A stretch of 64,000 bases of DNA, from the NCBI RefSeq assembly GCF_009905375.1, contig NC_133647.1, forward strand, positions 78,172,231 through 78,236,230, in the 5' to 3' direction. This document shows, piece after piece, positions 11,581-22,971 of this stretch. Made by a program: the position numbers and the translations under genes. This stretch comes from Apium graveolens (lineage: Eukaryota; Streptophyta; Magnoliopsida; Apiales; Apiaceae). The notes under the pieces were generated by a model. It made no database searches. It saw only the letters and a list, made by a program, of their open reading frames with translations, and was not told the DNA's origin. Each line of letters starts with the position of its first letter. Position 1 is the stretch's first letter.

Positions 11581-12559
11581 TGTTAGGTAATGAATACAAC
11601 ACAGGGGGTGAATGTGTTTTAGATATTTTTAAGGTTTTTTTAATGTTTGTTGCTTGGTTAACAAAGCAGATTAAAAATGCAGTAATATTATGTTAACTGG
11701 AATAAAACAGTGCATACAATATTTCAAAACTCACTTAATTTTGTGTATTAAAATCAAGCTTTTGTTTTGCTAAAAATCCTTGGTTCTTTTGTAAGTCAAG
11801 AAATCAGGTTCTTCCTCGAGAGTTACTAGAAAAAAAACTAGATCTATTTGATACAACATTTAAAAGCAAAGCACTAGGTTTACACAACATGCAATAAGAT
11901 GTACTAAACCCTACTTTAAGTTATCTCTAAAGCTTTCCATTTCTGGCTTATTGTATCTTTGCATATCCTGTAGATATGTGACTTTTCTTTGTCAGTTAAT
12001 CTTGGCATTTGATCTTGTACACTTCAAACTACTTTTGTCGACTTTTCAAACTAAGTGATTAGATCGTTTGTTGATTGATAATCTTGAATATATAACTTGA
12101 CTGCATTCTGACTTGAGGTTCATATTGAGATCTCCAGTTTGTTCTAGAGAGAACTGACATCTCGATAAGTATAATGGCTTATCGAGATCTCTTAGTTCTC
12201 TATAAGTGTCTTTGACTTGTCGAGGTCTCTTAGTTCTCTATAAGCGAACTTGGCTTGTCGAGGTCTCCAAATTTCTACATGGGAAATGACTTGTCGATAT
12301 CTCCAATCTTCATATCTTCATTTTGACTTGTCGATATCTCCGAGTTCTCTAATACAGAAATGACTTGTCGAAATCTCAGAGTTCTCTAATGCAGAAATGA
12401 CTTGTCGATATCTCAGAGATCTCTATATACATTTTGACTTGTAAATATCTCTGAGATCTCTAATGATAATTTGACTTGTCGATATCTCCAATCTTCATGT
12501 CTTCATTTGGCTTGTCGATATCTCTGAGACTTCACTTAAGCTGTTTTGGACTTGTCGAT
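11581..12559 (-). repeat. Element D 5' LTR, downstream part (interrupted by element C)
   Basis: The minus-strand LTR ends CCCCCTGTGTTGTATTCATT then ACCTAACA at 11581. It continues to 12559, where element C has inserted, and resumes at 37529-37795 (start TGTTGTATG). The two parts sum to 1,246 bp. It carries a 37 bp tandem array at 12155-12559. A TATATATT-type box lies near 12083-12095 on the minus strand, after that array in transcription order. No reading frame in it has a recognisable domain. Confidence 0.75.
12155..12559. repeat. 37 bp minisatellite in the D LTR
   Basis: About 11 tandem units begin CTTGTCGATATCTC and then vary (GAGTTCTCTAATRCAGAAATGA in the best units). Four consecutive units between about 12300 and 12475 are exactly 37 bp; others are 36-40 bp. 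The array is cut by element C inside the motif CTTGTCGAT and related motifs continue at 37529. It lies just upstream of the likely LTR TATA box. Confidence 0.85.
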
Positions 12560-15500
12560 TGTAACGCCCTCCAGATCCGGGGTATAAGTCTGGGGGTTAC
12601 TAGCTAATCACCAAATCTGTGCAATCTGAATAACAAATAATAAAGAAATGTATCTACACCCCTTTAACACTAACCAGGATCTTTTTAGGTTGAATTATGA
12701 AAACAAGAACCACTAACTACTTTATTACAAACCAAATTCAAAATCTTACAAACTCTCTTTATTACAAACCATTGTCTAACCAGTTTTAAAACTAATTTCA
12801 TCTTTTATTCAAACACACACACTAACTATCTACATTCCAACTGTTCCGGCAACTCAAAGCTTTCTTTCTGGATTGGGATCAACACCTTAGGTATGAGAGT
12901 ATCCCGAGGCTTGACCCGCTTCTTTACCACTCAAGTCCTGATGGGTTTAATATTCCTTCTTAAATGAAAATAATAAGGTGAATAACAATAAAAAGGGGTG
13001 AGCCAAAAATTGCTCAACAAGTCCGCAAAATATAAACAGTGTTAAAGCAGTATAAATGAATCAGTAATCTGGGTATATCTGTAAAGATATAACCCCGCGA
13101 GAATCGAAAGAAGGCCACTGCTGGCGAATACAAACAAACCAAACTGGACACAAGTTCACATCTATACCCTGCTGATCAGCCAGAATACAGTGCAGATCTA
13201 TATATCACTATATAGATCCAGTCGGGAACCCAGGCACTACGGCCCATCTCAAGGATCCGGTTATGTCCCGGTCCTTAGGATTAAGTAAACTTAATCCCCA
13301 AAAATATCACTATCCAGTCCATGGAGTAGCAACCGGAACAATCGATATGCTTTGATATATTCTAAATACCAGAATATATCAATCTATGTGAGTACAAATG
13401 GAATATGAATAAGGAATTCAAAAAAAAGGAGAAATCAAGAATCGAAATTAAATATGAACAAGAGAATAACAAGTGTGTATCAATGCTTATGAACAAGAAT
13501 CAAAAGAGTGCAAGCGTGATAAGAATCTGAAGAAATATCACTATTCTGGAATTAGAATAGGGGAAAAACTTGCCTTCTGCTCGACTCACTTCAAATATGT
13601 CACCTTCGTCTATCACCGACTCAACCTGCCTTGCTGGCTTAGCTTCTGTTAGAGAAATAGACTGGTTTAGTCAATTCGTACTTCAATTGCCTCTTGAACT
13701 GACTCCACATCGTTTCTATTGTCTACCCATGCGCTTATGACTTACTCGTATATTATATATTAACAAGTAAGACTCGATTAACCACATAATACACATAAGC
13801 TCATAAGCACATAATCATTTTTATAGTTAAAATAATTTTTAGAATCAAATCGACTCGCTGATCGCTCAACTGATCATTATCTGACTCGTTTCCTATTTTT
13901 CAGAATTTATCGGACTAGTCTCTGCACGCAATCCGGCTGATAATTAAACAAATAACAAAGTCAGCTAATTTCTAGAAGAAATTAGGTTCTAATATTATTT
14001 TTAATGAAATTATTTCATTTTTCGGAGTCAAAGGGCTTTCGTTTCGCTCGAATCAGACTAACGGTCTAATTAATATCAATTAAACAAAGATAATTTAATT
14101 TATTATTCAATATAAATAATTATTAATAATTTTTTAAACCCTAAAATAATTTTTAAATAATTATTTAAGAAAATTCAGAACTAAAAATGATTTTTCTAAT
14201 TTTTGGAATTAAAATTAATTTATTATGATTTATTGAAAATTATTTGATTAATTATCAAAATAATTCATCATTTTTAAATAATTAATAGAAATAAATAAAT
14301 AATAAATAATTAAGAAAATAATTAAATCTGATTTTTAGAAAATATTTCAAAATTCTTTATAATATAAATCAATTAATTAAATAATTAATTAATCAATTTA
14401 TAAAATAAATAAAACTGATTTTTAAAATTAATAAAAAAACTAAAAATAAAAATCCAGAAACACCTGTCAGAATTCAAACTTTGACAATTTAGGATCAAAA
14501 CCGGGTATTTTATACAGGTCAAACGGGTCAATTCCGGGTCATGAAGAACATGACCGAAATTTTCCCAGAAACCGACCATCGGAGCAGATTCCGGTGAGCC
14601 CATTTCAGGGCAAAAACAACACCGTTGGGTGTGTTTTTCACTGGGTTTTCATTCTTGGCAACTACAACAATCTATTCCCGGCCAAAATAAACCACAAACA
14701 TCACGAAATCTTCATTTCCGATCACAACCGACATCAACTCCGGCCAAATATCGAACTTTTGATTCTGTATATGAAACTCGATGATTTATTGTACAAATCA
14801 AAGCTAAAGAACAGTATAATCAAACCCCTAACATTACACATACCAAAGATTCACAGAAATTACAGAGTTGTGATTTGAAAATCGAATATAAACCTTAATA
14901 ATCGAATTTTGCTATCCAGGTATTGTTTGTTCGATTAAACACCATAAATCGGTTGCAAATAACATCAGAAAGCTATATCAATCATCAAAACAACATAATA
15001 ACCCTAGAATCAAAAAGCCCTAATTCGAACATAAACCCTAGAAATCGAAAATAAAAAACGATGCATTAAAACATGAAATTGATGCTAGAAACAGAAAGAA
15101 CAGATGAAAACCTTTGATTTGGATACTCGAACTGCTTGATTTGATGTTGTATTCAGTTCAAAATCACCGATTCATTCTTCGACCCGCAACTGTTCTACCC
15201 GACCCGGTTTGCAGATAATTTGTGTATTTTCTGATTTTTAATTGCTTAATTAATAAATAATTAAATAAAAATTAGGCTATTTATAGTAGTAAAATTAATA
15301 CTCTTAATTAAAATTAAGGCCCTAATTTTACATCTTTTAAAATTAATAAGCCCCTAATTTTATAATTTTTGAGTATTAAAATTTAATTTATATATATTTT
15401 ATATATATACAATATATATGCCAAAATTTCCCAAAAATTATGAATAATACAAAAATACAAGGAAATGGTATAAATGAAAGTCCTATAATTTTATAAAAAT

Positions 15501-15881
15501 AAAAATGTGATTTTTGTGGGGTTTTTAACACCCAATGGGGCCCGGAAAAGTCATTTTTCACGAAACGAGAAAATGTATAAAATACCTAGATGTTCAGAAT
15601 AATGCGATGGTAAAAGCCGTTTGATGAAATATAAGGCCCATTGTTTTATTTGAAATATCTGCTTTAAAATCATGATTCGGGTCGTATAACTTTTGAAATG
15701 AAAGTTATAAATGCAAAAATAAAGTATATGAAAAATATCTTAAAAATACCTGGACGACACAGAATGCACGAAACACATAGCAATTAGGGTTTGACGGTTA
15801 ATTACATATAAATGACACATTAACACACATAATTTATTATAAATATGATATAATACAAAAGTAAATTTCCCAGACGTTACA
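12560..15881 (-). repeat. 3' LTR of element C (3,322 bp)
   Basis: Minus-strand start TGTAACGTCTGGG at 15881 and end GGAGGGCGTTACA at 12560. It contains TATAAATAG (15277-15285, minus). Its general plan matches LTR A, but the sequence is a different family. The plus-strand frame 14594-14878 lies antisense in the LTR and recurs because of the duplication; it has no known domain. Confidence 0.92.
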
Positions 15882-15896
15882 TCCTTCCCCCCTTAA
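15882..15896 (-). promoter_or_regulatory. Polypurine tract of element C (first copy)
   Basis: On the minus strand TTAAGGGGGGAAGGA abuts the LTR start at 15881. A second copy, with one G fewer, lies at 18170-18183 because of the tandem duplication. Confidence 0.8.
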
Positions 15897-15914
15897 CAGG
15901 ATTATGTCCTCAGA

Positions 15915-16305
15915 ATCTCGCTACCAAAACAAATGAGGATATTTTTCTAACATTTCACTCTCAAGTTCCCATGTTGATTCTTCAACCATAGGGTTTCTCC
16001 ACAAAACTCGCACTAGAGACACAGACTTATTTCTTAACACTCTCTCTTTCCAATCTAAAATTCTTTTGGGCTGTTTTATAAAAGACAAATCAGGTTAGAT
16101 ATCTACCAGTTCATACTCCATTACATGCCTAGAATCAGGATTATATCGCTTAAGCATCGACACGTGAAACACATTGTGAATATGTTGCATATGAGGCGGT
16201 AAAGCTAATTCGTACGCAACTTTTCCCACTATCTTCAGAATTTCAAATGGTTCGACGTATCGTGGCATCAATTTACTCTTGTTGCCAAATCTGGTCAATC
16301 CTTTC
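15915..16305 (-). pseudogene. Element C: duplicated C-terminal pol fragment (integrase end, chromodomain)
   Basis: The minus strand reads GLTRFGNKSKLMPRYVEPFE, then HIHNVFHVSMLKRYNPDSRH, the integrase C-terminal region of Tekay elements, and then a chromodomain-like tail with frame changes. It starts abruptly at the duplication junction near 16305 with no upstream pol. It is the extra copy of the same region at 18205-18591 and cannot be expressed as part of a polyprotein. Confidence 0.85.
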
Positions 16306-18169
16306 ATTTTTCGGAGTCAAAGGGCTTTCGTTTCGCTCGAATCAGACTAACGGTCTAATTAATATCAATTAAACACAAATAATTCAATTTATTATTCAAT
16401 ATAAATAATTATTAATAATTTTTTAAACCCTAAAATAATTTTTAAATAATTATTTAAGAAAATTCAGAACTAAAAATGATTTTTCTAATTTTTGGAATTA
16501 AAATGAATTTATTATGATTTATTGAAAATTATTTGATTAATAATCAAAATAATTCATCATTTTTAAATAATTAATATAAATAAATAAATAATAAATAATT
16601 AAGAAAATAATTAAATCTGATTTTTAGAAAATATTTCAAAATTCTTTATAATATAAATCAATTAATTAAATAATTAATTAATCAATTTATAAAATTAATA
16701 AAACTGATTTTTAAAATTATTAAAAATAATAAAAATAAAAACCCAGAAACACCTGTCAGAATTCAAACTCTGACAATTTAGGATCAAAACCGAGTATTTT
16801 ATAGAGGTCAAATTGGTCAATTCCGGGTCATGAAGAACATGACCGAAATTTTCCCAGAAACCGACCACCGGATTAGATTCCGGTGAGCCCATTTCAGGCC
16901 AAAAACAACACCGTTGGGTGTGTTTTTCACTTGGTTTTCATTCCTAGCAACTACAACAATCTATTCCCGGCCAAAATAAACCACAAACATCACGAAATCT
17001 TCATCTCCGATCACAACCGACATCAACTCCGGCCAAATATCGAACTTTTGATTCTGTATATGAAACTCGATGATTTATTGTACAAATCAAAGCTAAAGAA
17101 CAGTATAATCAAACCCCTAACATTACACATACCAAAGATTCACAGAAATTACAGAGTTGTGATTTGAAAATCGAATATAAACCCTAATAATCGAACTTTG
17201 CTATCCAGGTATCGTTTGTTCGATTAAACACCATAAATCGGTTGCAAATAACATCAGGAAGCTATATCAATCATCAAAACAACATAATAACCCTAGAATC
17301 AAAAAGCCCTAATTCGAACATAAATCCTAGAAATCGAAAATAAAAAATGATGCATTAAAACATGAAATTGATGCTAGAAACATAAAGAACAGATGAAAAC
17401 CTTTGATTTGGATACTCGAACTGCTTGATTTGATGTTATATTCAGTTCGAAATCACCGATTGATTCTTCGACCCGCAACTGTTCTACCCGACCCGGTTTG
17501 CAGATAATTTGTGTATTTTCTGATTTTTAATTGCTTATTTAATAATAATTAAATAAAAATTAGGCTATTTATAGTAGTAAAATTAATACTCCAAATTTAA
17601 ATTAAGGCCCTAATTCTACATCTTTTAAAATTATTAAGCTCCTAATTTTATAATTTTTGAGTATTAAAATTTAATTTATAAATATTTTTAATATATACAA
17701 TATATATGCCAAAATTTCCCAAAAATTATGAATAATACAAAAATACAAGGAAATGGTATAAATGAAAGTCCTATAATTTTATAAAAATAAAAATGTGATT
17801 TTTGTGGGGTTTTTAACACCCAATGGGGCCCGGAAAAGTCATTTTTCGCGATACGAGAAAATGTATAAAATACCTAGATGTTCAGAATAATGCGATGGTA
17901 AAAGCCGTTTGATGAAAAATAAGGCCCATTATTTTATTTGAAATATCTGCTTTAAAATCATGATTCAGGTCGTATAACTTTTGAAATGAAAGTTATAAAT
18001 GCAAAAATAAAGTATATGGAAAATATCTTAAAAATACCTGGACGACACAGAATGCACGAAATACATAGCAATTAGGGTATGACGGTTAATTACACATAAA
18101 TGACACATTAACACACATAATTTATTATAAATATGATATAATACAAAAGTAAATTTCCCAGACATTACA
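16306..18169 (-). repeat. Duplicated partial LTR of element C
   Basis: This is the second copy of the LTR segment 14017-15881, including a second TATAAATAG box at 17565-17573 (minus). It ends TTACA at 18169 next to a second polypurine tract. It is internal to the element because pol lies on both sides. If active, this extra promoter would transcribe towards the 3' LTR. Confidence 0.88.
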
Positions 18170-18204
18170 TCCTTCCCCCTTAACAGGATTATGTCCTCAG
18201 AATC

Positions 18205-20831
18205 TCGCTACGAAAACAAATGAGGATATTTTTCTAACATTTCACTCTCAAGTTCCAGGTTGATTCTTCAACCATAGGGTTTCTCCACAAAACTCGCACT
18301 AGAGACACGGACTTATTTCTTAACACCCTCTCTTGCCAATCTAAAATTCTTACCGGCTATTCTATAAAAGACAAATCAGGTTCGATATCTACCAGTTCAT
18401 ACTCCATTACATGCCTAGAATCAGGATTACATCGTTTAAGCATCGACACTTGAAACATATTATGAATATGTTGCATATGAGGCGGTAAAGCTAATTCGTA
18501 CGCAACTTTTCCCACTTTTTTCAGAATTTCAAATGGTCCGACGTATCGTGGCTTCAATTTACTCTTGTTGCCAAATCTGGTCAATCCTTTCCACGGTGAT
18601 CTTTTGAGTAGCACATGCTCTTCTTCTTGGTAGTCCATATCCTTCCTGGCTTGATCTGCATATTTGCGTTGTCTATTTTGTGCTGCATCTAGTCGCTTCC
18701 GAATAAGTTCTATCTTTTCTTTATTCTGCTGAATTAATTATGGACCCAAAACCTTACGTTCTCCAACTTCATCTCAATACACTGGTGATCTACATTTTCT
18801 TCCGTATAACGCTTCGTATGGTGGCATCCCAATGCTCGCATGATAGCTGTTATTGTAAGAAAATTCAACCAAAGGTAAATGCTCATCCCAACTACCTTCG
18901 AAGTCAATCGCACAAACTCGTAGCATGTCCTCGATTGTTTGGATAGTTCTTTCACTCTGTCCATCGATTTGCAGATGATAAGCGGTACTCATGTTTAATT
19001 TAGTTCCAAGACATTCTTGAAATTATCTCTAAAATCTTGAATTGAACCGGGGATCTCGATCAGACAAGATAGATATTGGAACTCCATGTCGCATCACAAT
19101 TTCTTTGAGATACAAGTGCACTAGCTTGTCGAGAGAAAATCTTTCATTAATCGGTAGAAAATGTGCCGACTTTGTTAGTCTGTCAATGATTACCCATTTC
19201 GCATCATGATTTGCTTTAGTCCTTGGTAGTCCTACCACAAAATCCATCGCTAGATGTTCCCATTTCCATTCCAGAATATCTAATAGTTGTAGTAATCCAC
19301 TCGGACGTTGATGTTCCGCTTTAACTCGCTGGAAGGTGTAGCATTTACTTACCCATTCTGCTATCTCCTTCTTCATATTCGGCCACCAAAAGTTTTCCTT
19401 TAGATCACGGTAAATTTTTGTACTTCCTAGATGAATGGAATACTTTGAACTATGCGTATCTCGTAATATTTCTTCTTTTAGCTCGGTCACATTAGGGATC
19501 CAGATTCTTGATGCAAAGCATAGAATTCCTTCGTTATCCTTCTGGGTTGTAGTTTCTTCTCCTGTTAAGTCGTCAGCTTGACTCATCACTTCTTCTTGTC
19601 AGTGTCGAATCTTCTCTAGTAATTCCGGTTGAAAAGTCATAGCGTAGATAGCTTCAGTAGATTCATTGGGAACACGAATTTCAATTTCCAACTTGTCAAA
19701 TTCCTTTGTTAATTCTTCACATAAAGTTAACAGATTCAATCTTTCTTTTCGGCTCAGCGCATCTGCCATAACATTTGCTTTCCCTGGATGATAATTGATC
19801 GTAACATGGTAATCTTTAATTAATTCCAGCCATCAGCGTTGTCTCATGTTCAGTTCCTTCTGCGTAAAGATGTACTTCAGACTCTTATGATCCGTGTAGA
19901 TTTCGCATTTTTCACCGTAGAGATAGTGTCTCCAAAGTTTCAACACAAATATGATCGCTGCTAATTCCAGGTCATGCGTTGGATATTTCTGTTCATGAGG
20001 TTTTAGCTATCTCGAAGCATATGCAATGACGTTACCGTGTTGCATCAGTACACATCCTAGTCCGCGATATGAAGCATCGCTGTAAAATGACAAAATTTCC
20101 ATGCTCGTCTAGCAATACGAGTACCGGTGCGGTTACTAATCGATTTTTCAGCTCTTGGAAACTTTCTTCACATTTGTCATCCCATACGAACTTTTCACTT
20201 TTTCGAGCTAACTTGGTTAGTGGCGTTTCTATTTTCGTAAAATCTTTAACAAATCTTCTATAATATCCTTCCAATCCCAAGAAACTTAGAACGTCTGTTG
20301 GTGTCTTCGGCCTTTCCCAATTCAACACAGCTTCAATCTTCGCTGGATCGACTTGAATGCCTTCTCTACTGATGATGTGCCCTAGAAATTGTACTTCCTT
20401 TAACCATAATTCGCATTTCGAGAATTTCGCGTACAGTTGCTCTTTCCTCAAAATTTCCAAAGCAATCTTTAAGTGCTCAGCATGCTCTTCTTTCGTCTTT
20501 GAATAAATCAAGATGTCATCGATAAATGCAATCATGAATTTATCTAAGTACCTTTTGAATACCCTATTCATTAGATCCATGAATGTTGTTGGCGTATTGG
20601 TCAACCCGAATGCCATTAACAAAAATTCATAATGTCCATATCTAGTACGGAATGTAGTCTTGGGAATATCTTCAGCTTTAATCTTTAATTGATGATAGCC
20701 CGATCACAAATCTATCTTCGAAAACCATGCGGCTCCTTATAACTGATCGAACAAATCGTCTATTCTTGGTAAATGATACTTATTCTTGATAGTCAGCTTA
20801 TTCAATTCCCGATAATCAATGCATAGTCGCA
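18205..20831 (-). pseudogene. pol: Element C: pol, downstream part (RT, RNase H, integrase, chromodomain)
   Basis: The minus strand resumes after element B at [10 protein letters not shown]. Reverse transcriptase follows (MAFGLTN at about 20615, [10 protein letters not shown] near 20530), then RNase H (20050-19750), integrase zinc region ([24 protein letters not shown]) and core ([32 protein letters not shown]). The tail has GLTRFGNKSKLKPRYVGPFE and VLWRNPMVEESTW, typical of Tekay chromoviruses. It is broken by many stops and shifts near 20700, 20031, 19590, 19028 and 18770. One zinc-finger Cys is replaced (CYTFQ). Confidence 0.92.
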
Positions 20832-22933
20832 TGTGGTGCCCTCCAAACCCGGGTCAGAAGTTTGGGGTCCACACACACACCTTATTTATAACCTGCTTAT
20901 AACAATAATAAAGATAATAATCATATGCAGTGACCCTACTTACCAACTACCACGGACCACAACAGGTTAAAGTATGCACACAAGCCAAACACATCTACTT
21001 ATATTACAAACCGTTCGAATCCCAACTATCCAACTCATAACTGAGTATTAAACATTATTACAAACTTTTACAAACTCAAATTATCCCAAAAGAAGCCTAC
21101 TAGTTTAACTCGATCAACCTGAACCCCTAGCTCTCGCGCTGGACTGGGGATCCTCGGTACCAACCGGTTCCTTCTTAACTGGAAAAGAACAGAAACAATA
21201 TCGCACAAATGAGCTAACTAGCTCAGCAAGTCACAATGACAAAAATGAGAATAATGATCATCAGGTGAACATGGTTATGATATCAAGTGAACAATGGATT
21301 ATGATTTAGAATTGGATAATTATATTTTCATGTTAAAAACCAAGGTTATGCTGCTGATCAGTCACGCACTAACCCCGAGCAAAGCACACAGCACTGCTCT
21401 AACAACTGGATCCAAGGCACACATTGGCCTAACTTGACCATTATATGGTCTGACCACGAATCTGGTCCACAATTTTATAAAAACAATCCAATTCTAACAT
21501 AATAACAGAATAAGCAATAATAAACAATAACCAGAATCATTAACAACAATTGACGTTCAATAATGAAATGGTTTTAATCTGCATAAAGATCAAAAGAACA
21601 TTTTCAAAGTTTGGATGCTAGGTAATGAAAGAATGGGCTAACAATGAATCAATGTTTCAGGGTTTCAAGGATTTGGTCTTTCAAAGCGTAAAATACAAAG
21701 GTTTGAATGTGTAAGCAATCTGGTTCAGTGTTTAATATTTAGTTTGTATATATTTGTGGAGTAGTATCGTATATTTGAGGTTCGTGTTTGGGTATGCAAC
21801 AATCAATGGTCTAGAAAGAATCAGGTTACGGCTCAAGATCAATAACTGGAATCAAGGTTTATGGTTCAGTGCTTCAAAGCACTTGCAATATAAAACAGGA
21901 ATATCAGTCACGACAATATCTCGAGAAAGTTTAGAACACTTGCCTGGTATTAGCTTACTATACTGCACTCGCTTCCAATTATAATCGTCTTACTCCTCAA
22001 CTACCTGTTTCCCTTTCCTACGTCTTGCCTCTTCTTAATTTCTGCAGTAAAACGAAGCTCGGAATCTGGTAGAATACTTTAAATCCTTCGTTTTGGTTAT
22101 TCAAGCTTTGAAAACAGAGATCGGTAACGCCTTCGTTTTGCTGTTTGATTCTTAGAATAGTTTATGAAATTAGGGTTTTTCTCTGAAAATTATAAAATTA
22201 ACTATGTGCAAATGATTTTGATACGAAATAAAATACGGGAAATGGCTAGTTATAATTACGGAAAATTAGTATCCCGTTGGATCATTCCGGATATAAAATG
22301 GTACGTTTATTTATAAAAACTGATCCAAACGATATCGGTTTTCGGGATAATTATCCAAACCAGTACAATTTGTACTGTGGTCTTGGTCTCAGCGCCTGGT
22401 TACACGTACTACGAGGTGATAATTGGGATAGTTTAATAAAAAGCTCCTGTTTATCGAAAATACGGGTTTTATTGATTTACGGAAATGAATATTGTTTCGA
22501 AAATGTTGTGCCGGGACCCGCGCAGGACAAACCGTACGCCGGATCGAAAAAGTCGAAATATGGAATATGCTCGGAATATTACAATTAGGTTAGGAAGGAG
22601 TTCTCGGAAGAGTTTCAGGTTCCAAAAACGTAACAACAGATGACGTCGGTTGGTTCCCGTTTTTATAAAATAGATTTTAAATACTCGGAAAAATATTTTA
22701 TAAATTTCATATGATTCTTATAAATCCATAAATCAACATAAAAATAATTAGAAAGATATGACAATTATCTATATTTTATTTTGGACATATAAAAATTAAA
22801 ATACTCAATTAATAATATTTTTAAACATCCAAACACATTTAAAACTTAACAATTAATTCACATAATGGATACTGAACACATATATTAATCATTTATTAAT
22901 AACATAATTACACGATATATCCCGGATATTACA
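20832..22933 (-). repeat. 3' LTR of element B (2,102 bp, short form)
   Basis: Minus-strand start TGTAATATCCGGG at 22933 and end GGAGGGCACCACA at 20832. Start and end match LTR A, but 1.34 kb of A's middle is missing, with the join at TTCTGC near 22041-22046. The inverted repeat box is at 22361-22377. The TATA box position reads TATAACTAG, a degraded form. Incidental frames at 21754-21984 and 22277-22588 are not genes. Confidence 0.94.
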
Positions 22934-22950
22934 TCCTTCCCCCCTTAAAA
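22934..22950 (-). promoter_or_regulatory. Polypurine tract of element B
   Basis: Minus-strand TTTTAAGGGGGGAAGGA abuts the 3' LTR start at 22933 and is identical in form to that of element A. Confidence 0.88.
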
Positions 22951-22971
22951 GGATTCTGTCCTCAGAATCTC

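Larger units (their letters stand above)
14016..18591. repeat. 2.29 kb tandem duplication across the LTR-pol junction of element C
   Basis: The segment from about 14016 (ATTTTTCGGAGTC) to 16304 is repeated at 16305-18591. Each unit holds the upstream part of the 3' LTR (about 1.87 kb), the polypurine tract, and the last 0.4 kb of pol up to AAATCTGGTCAATCCTTTC. At the internal junction the pol sequence runs straight into mid-LTR sequence. TTTC is shared by both break sites. The two copies differ by only scattered bases, far less than the two LTRs of C, so the event is more recent than the insertion of C. Confidence 0.9.

Noticed and set aside
14594..14878. Plus-strand frame in the LTR of element C, found again at 16883-17167 with nearly the same protein
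   Set aside because: The second copy is explained by the tandem duplication. It is antisense within an LTR, has no known domain, and a third LTR copy at 36250-36520 does not keep it open.
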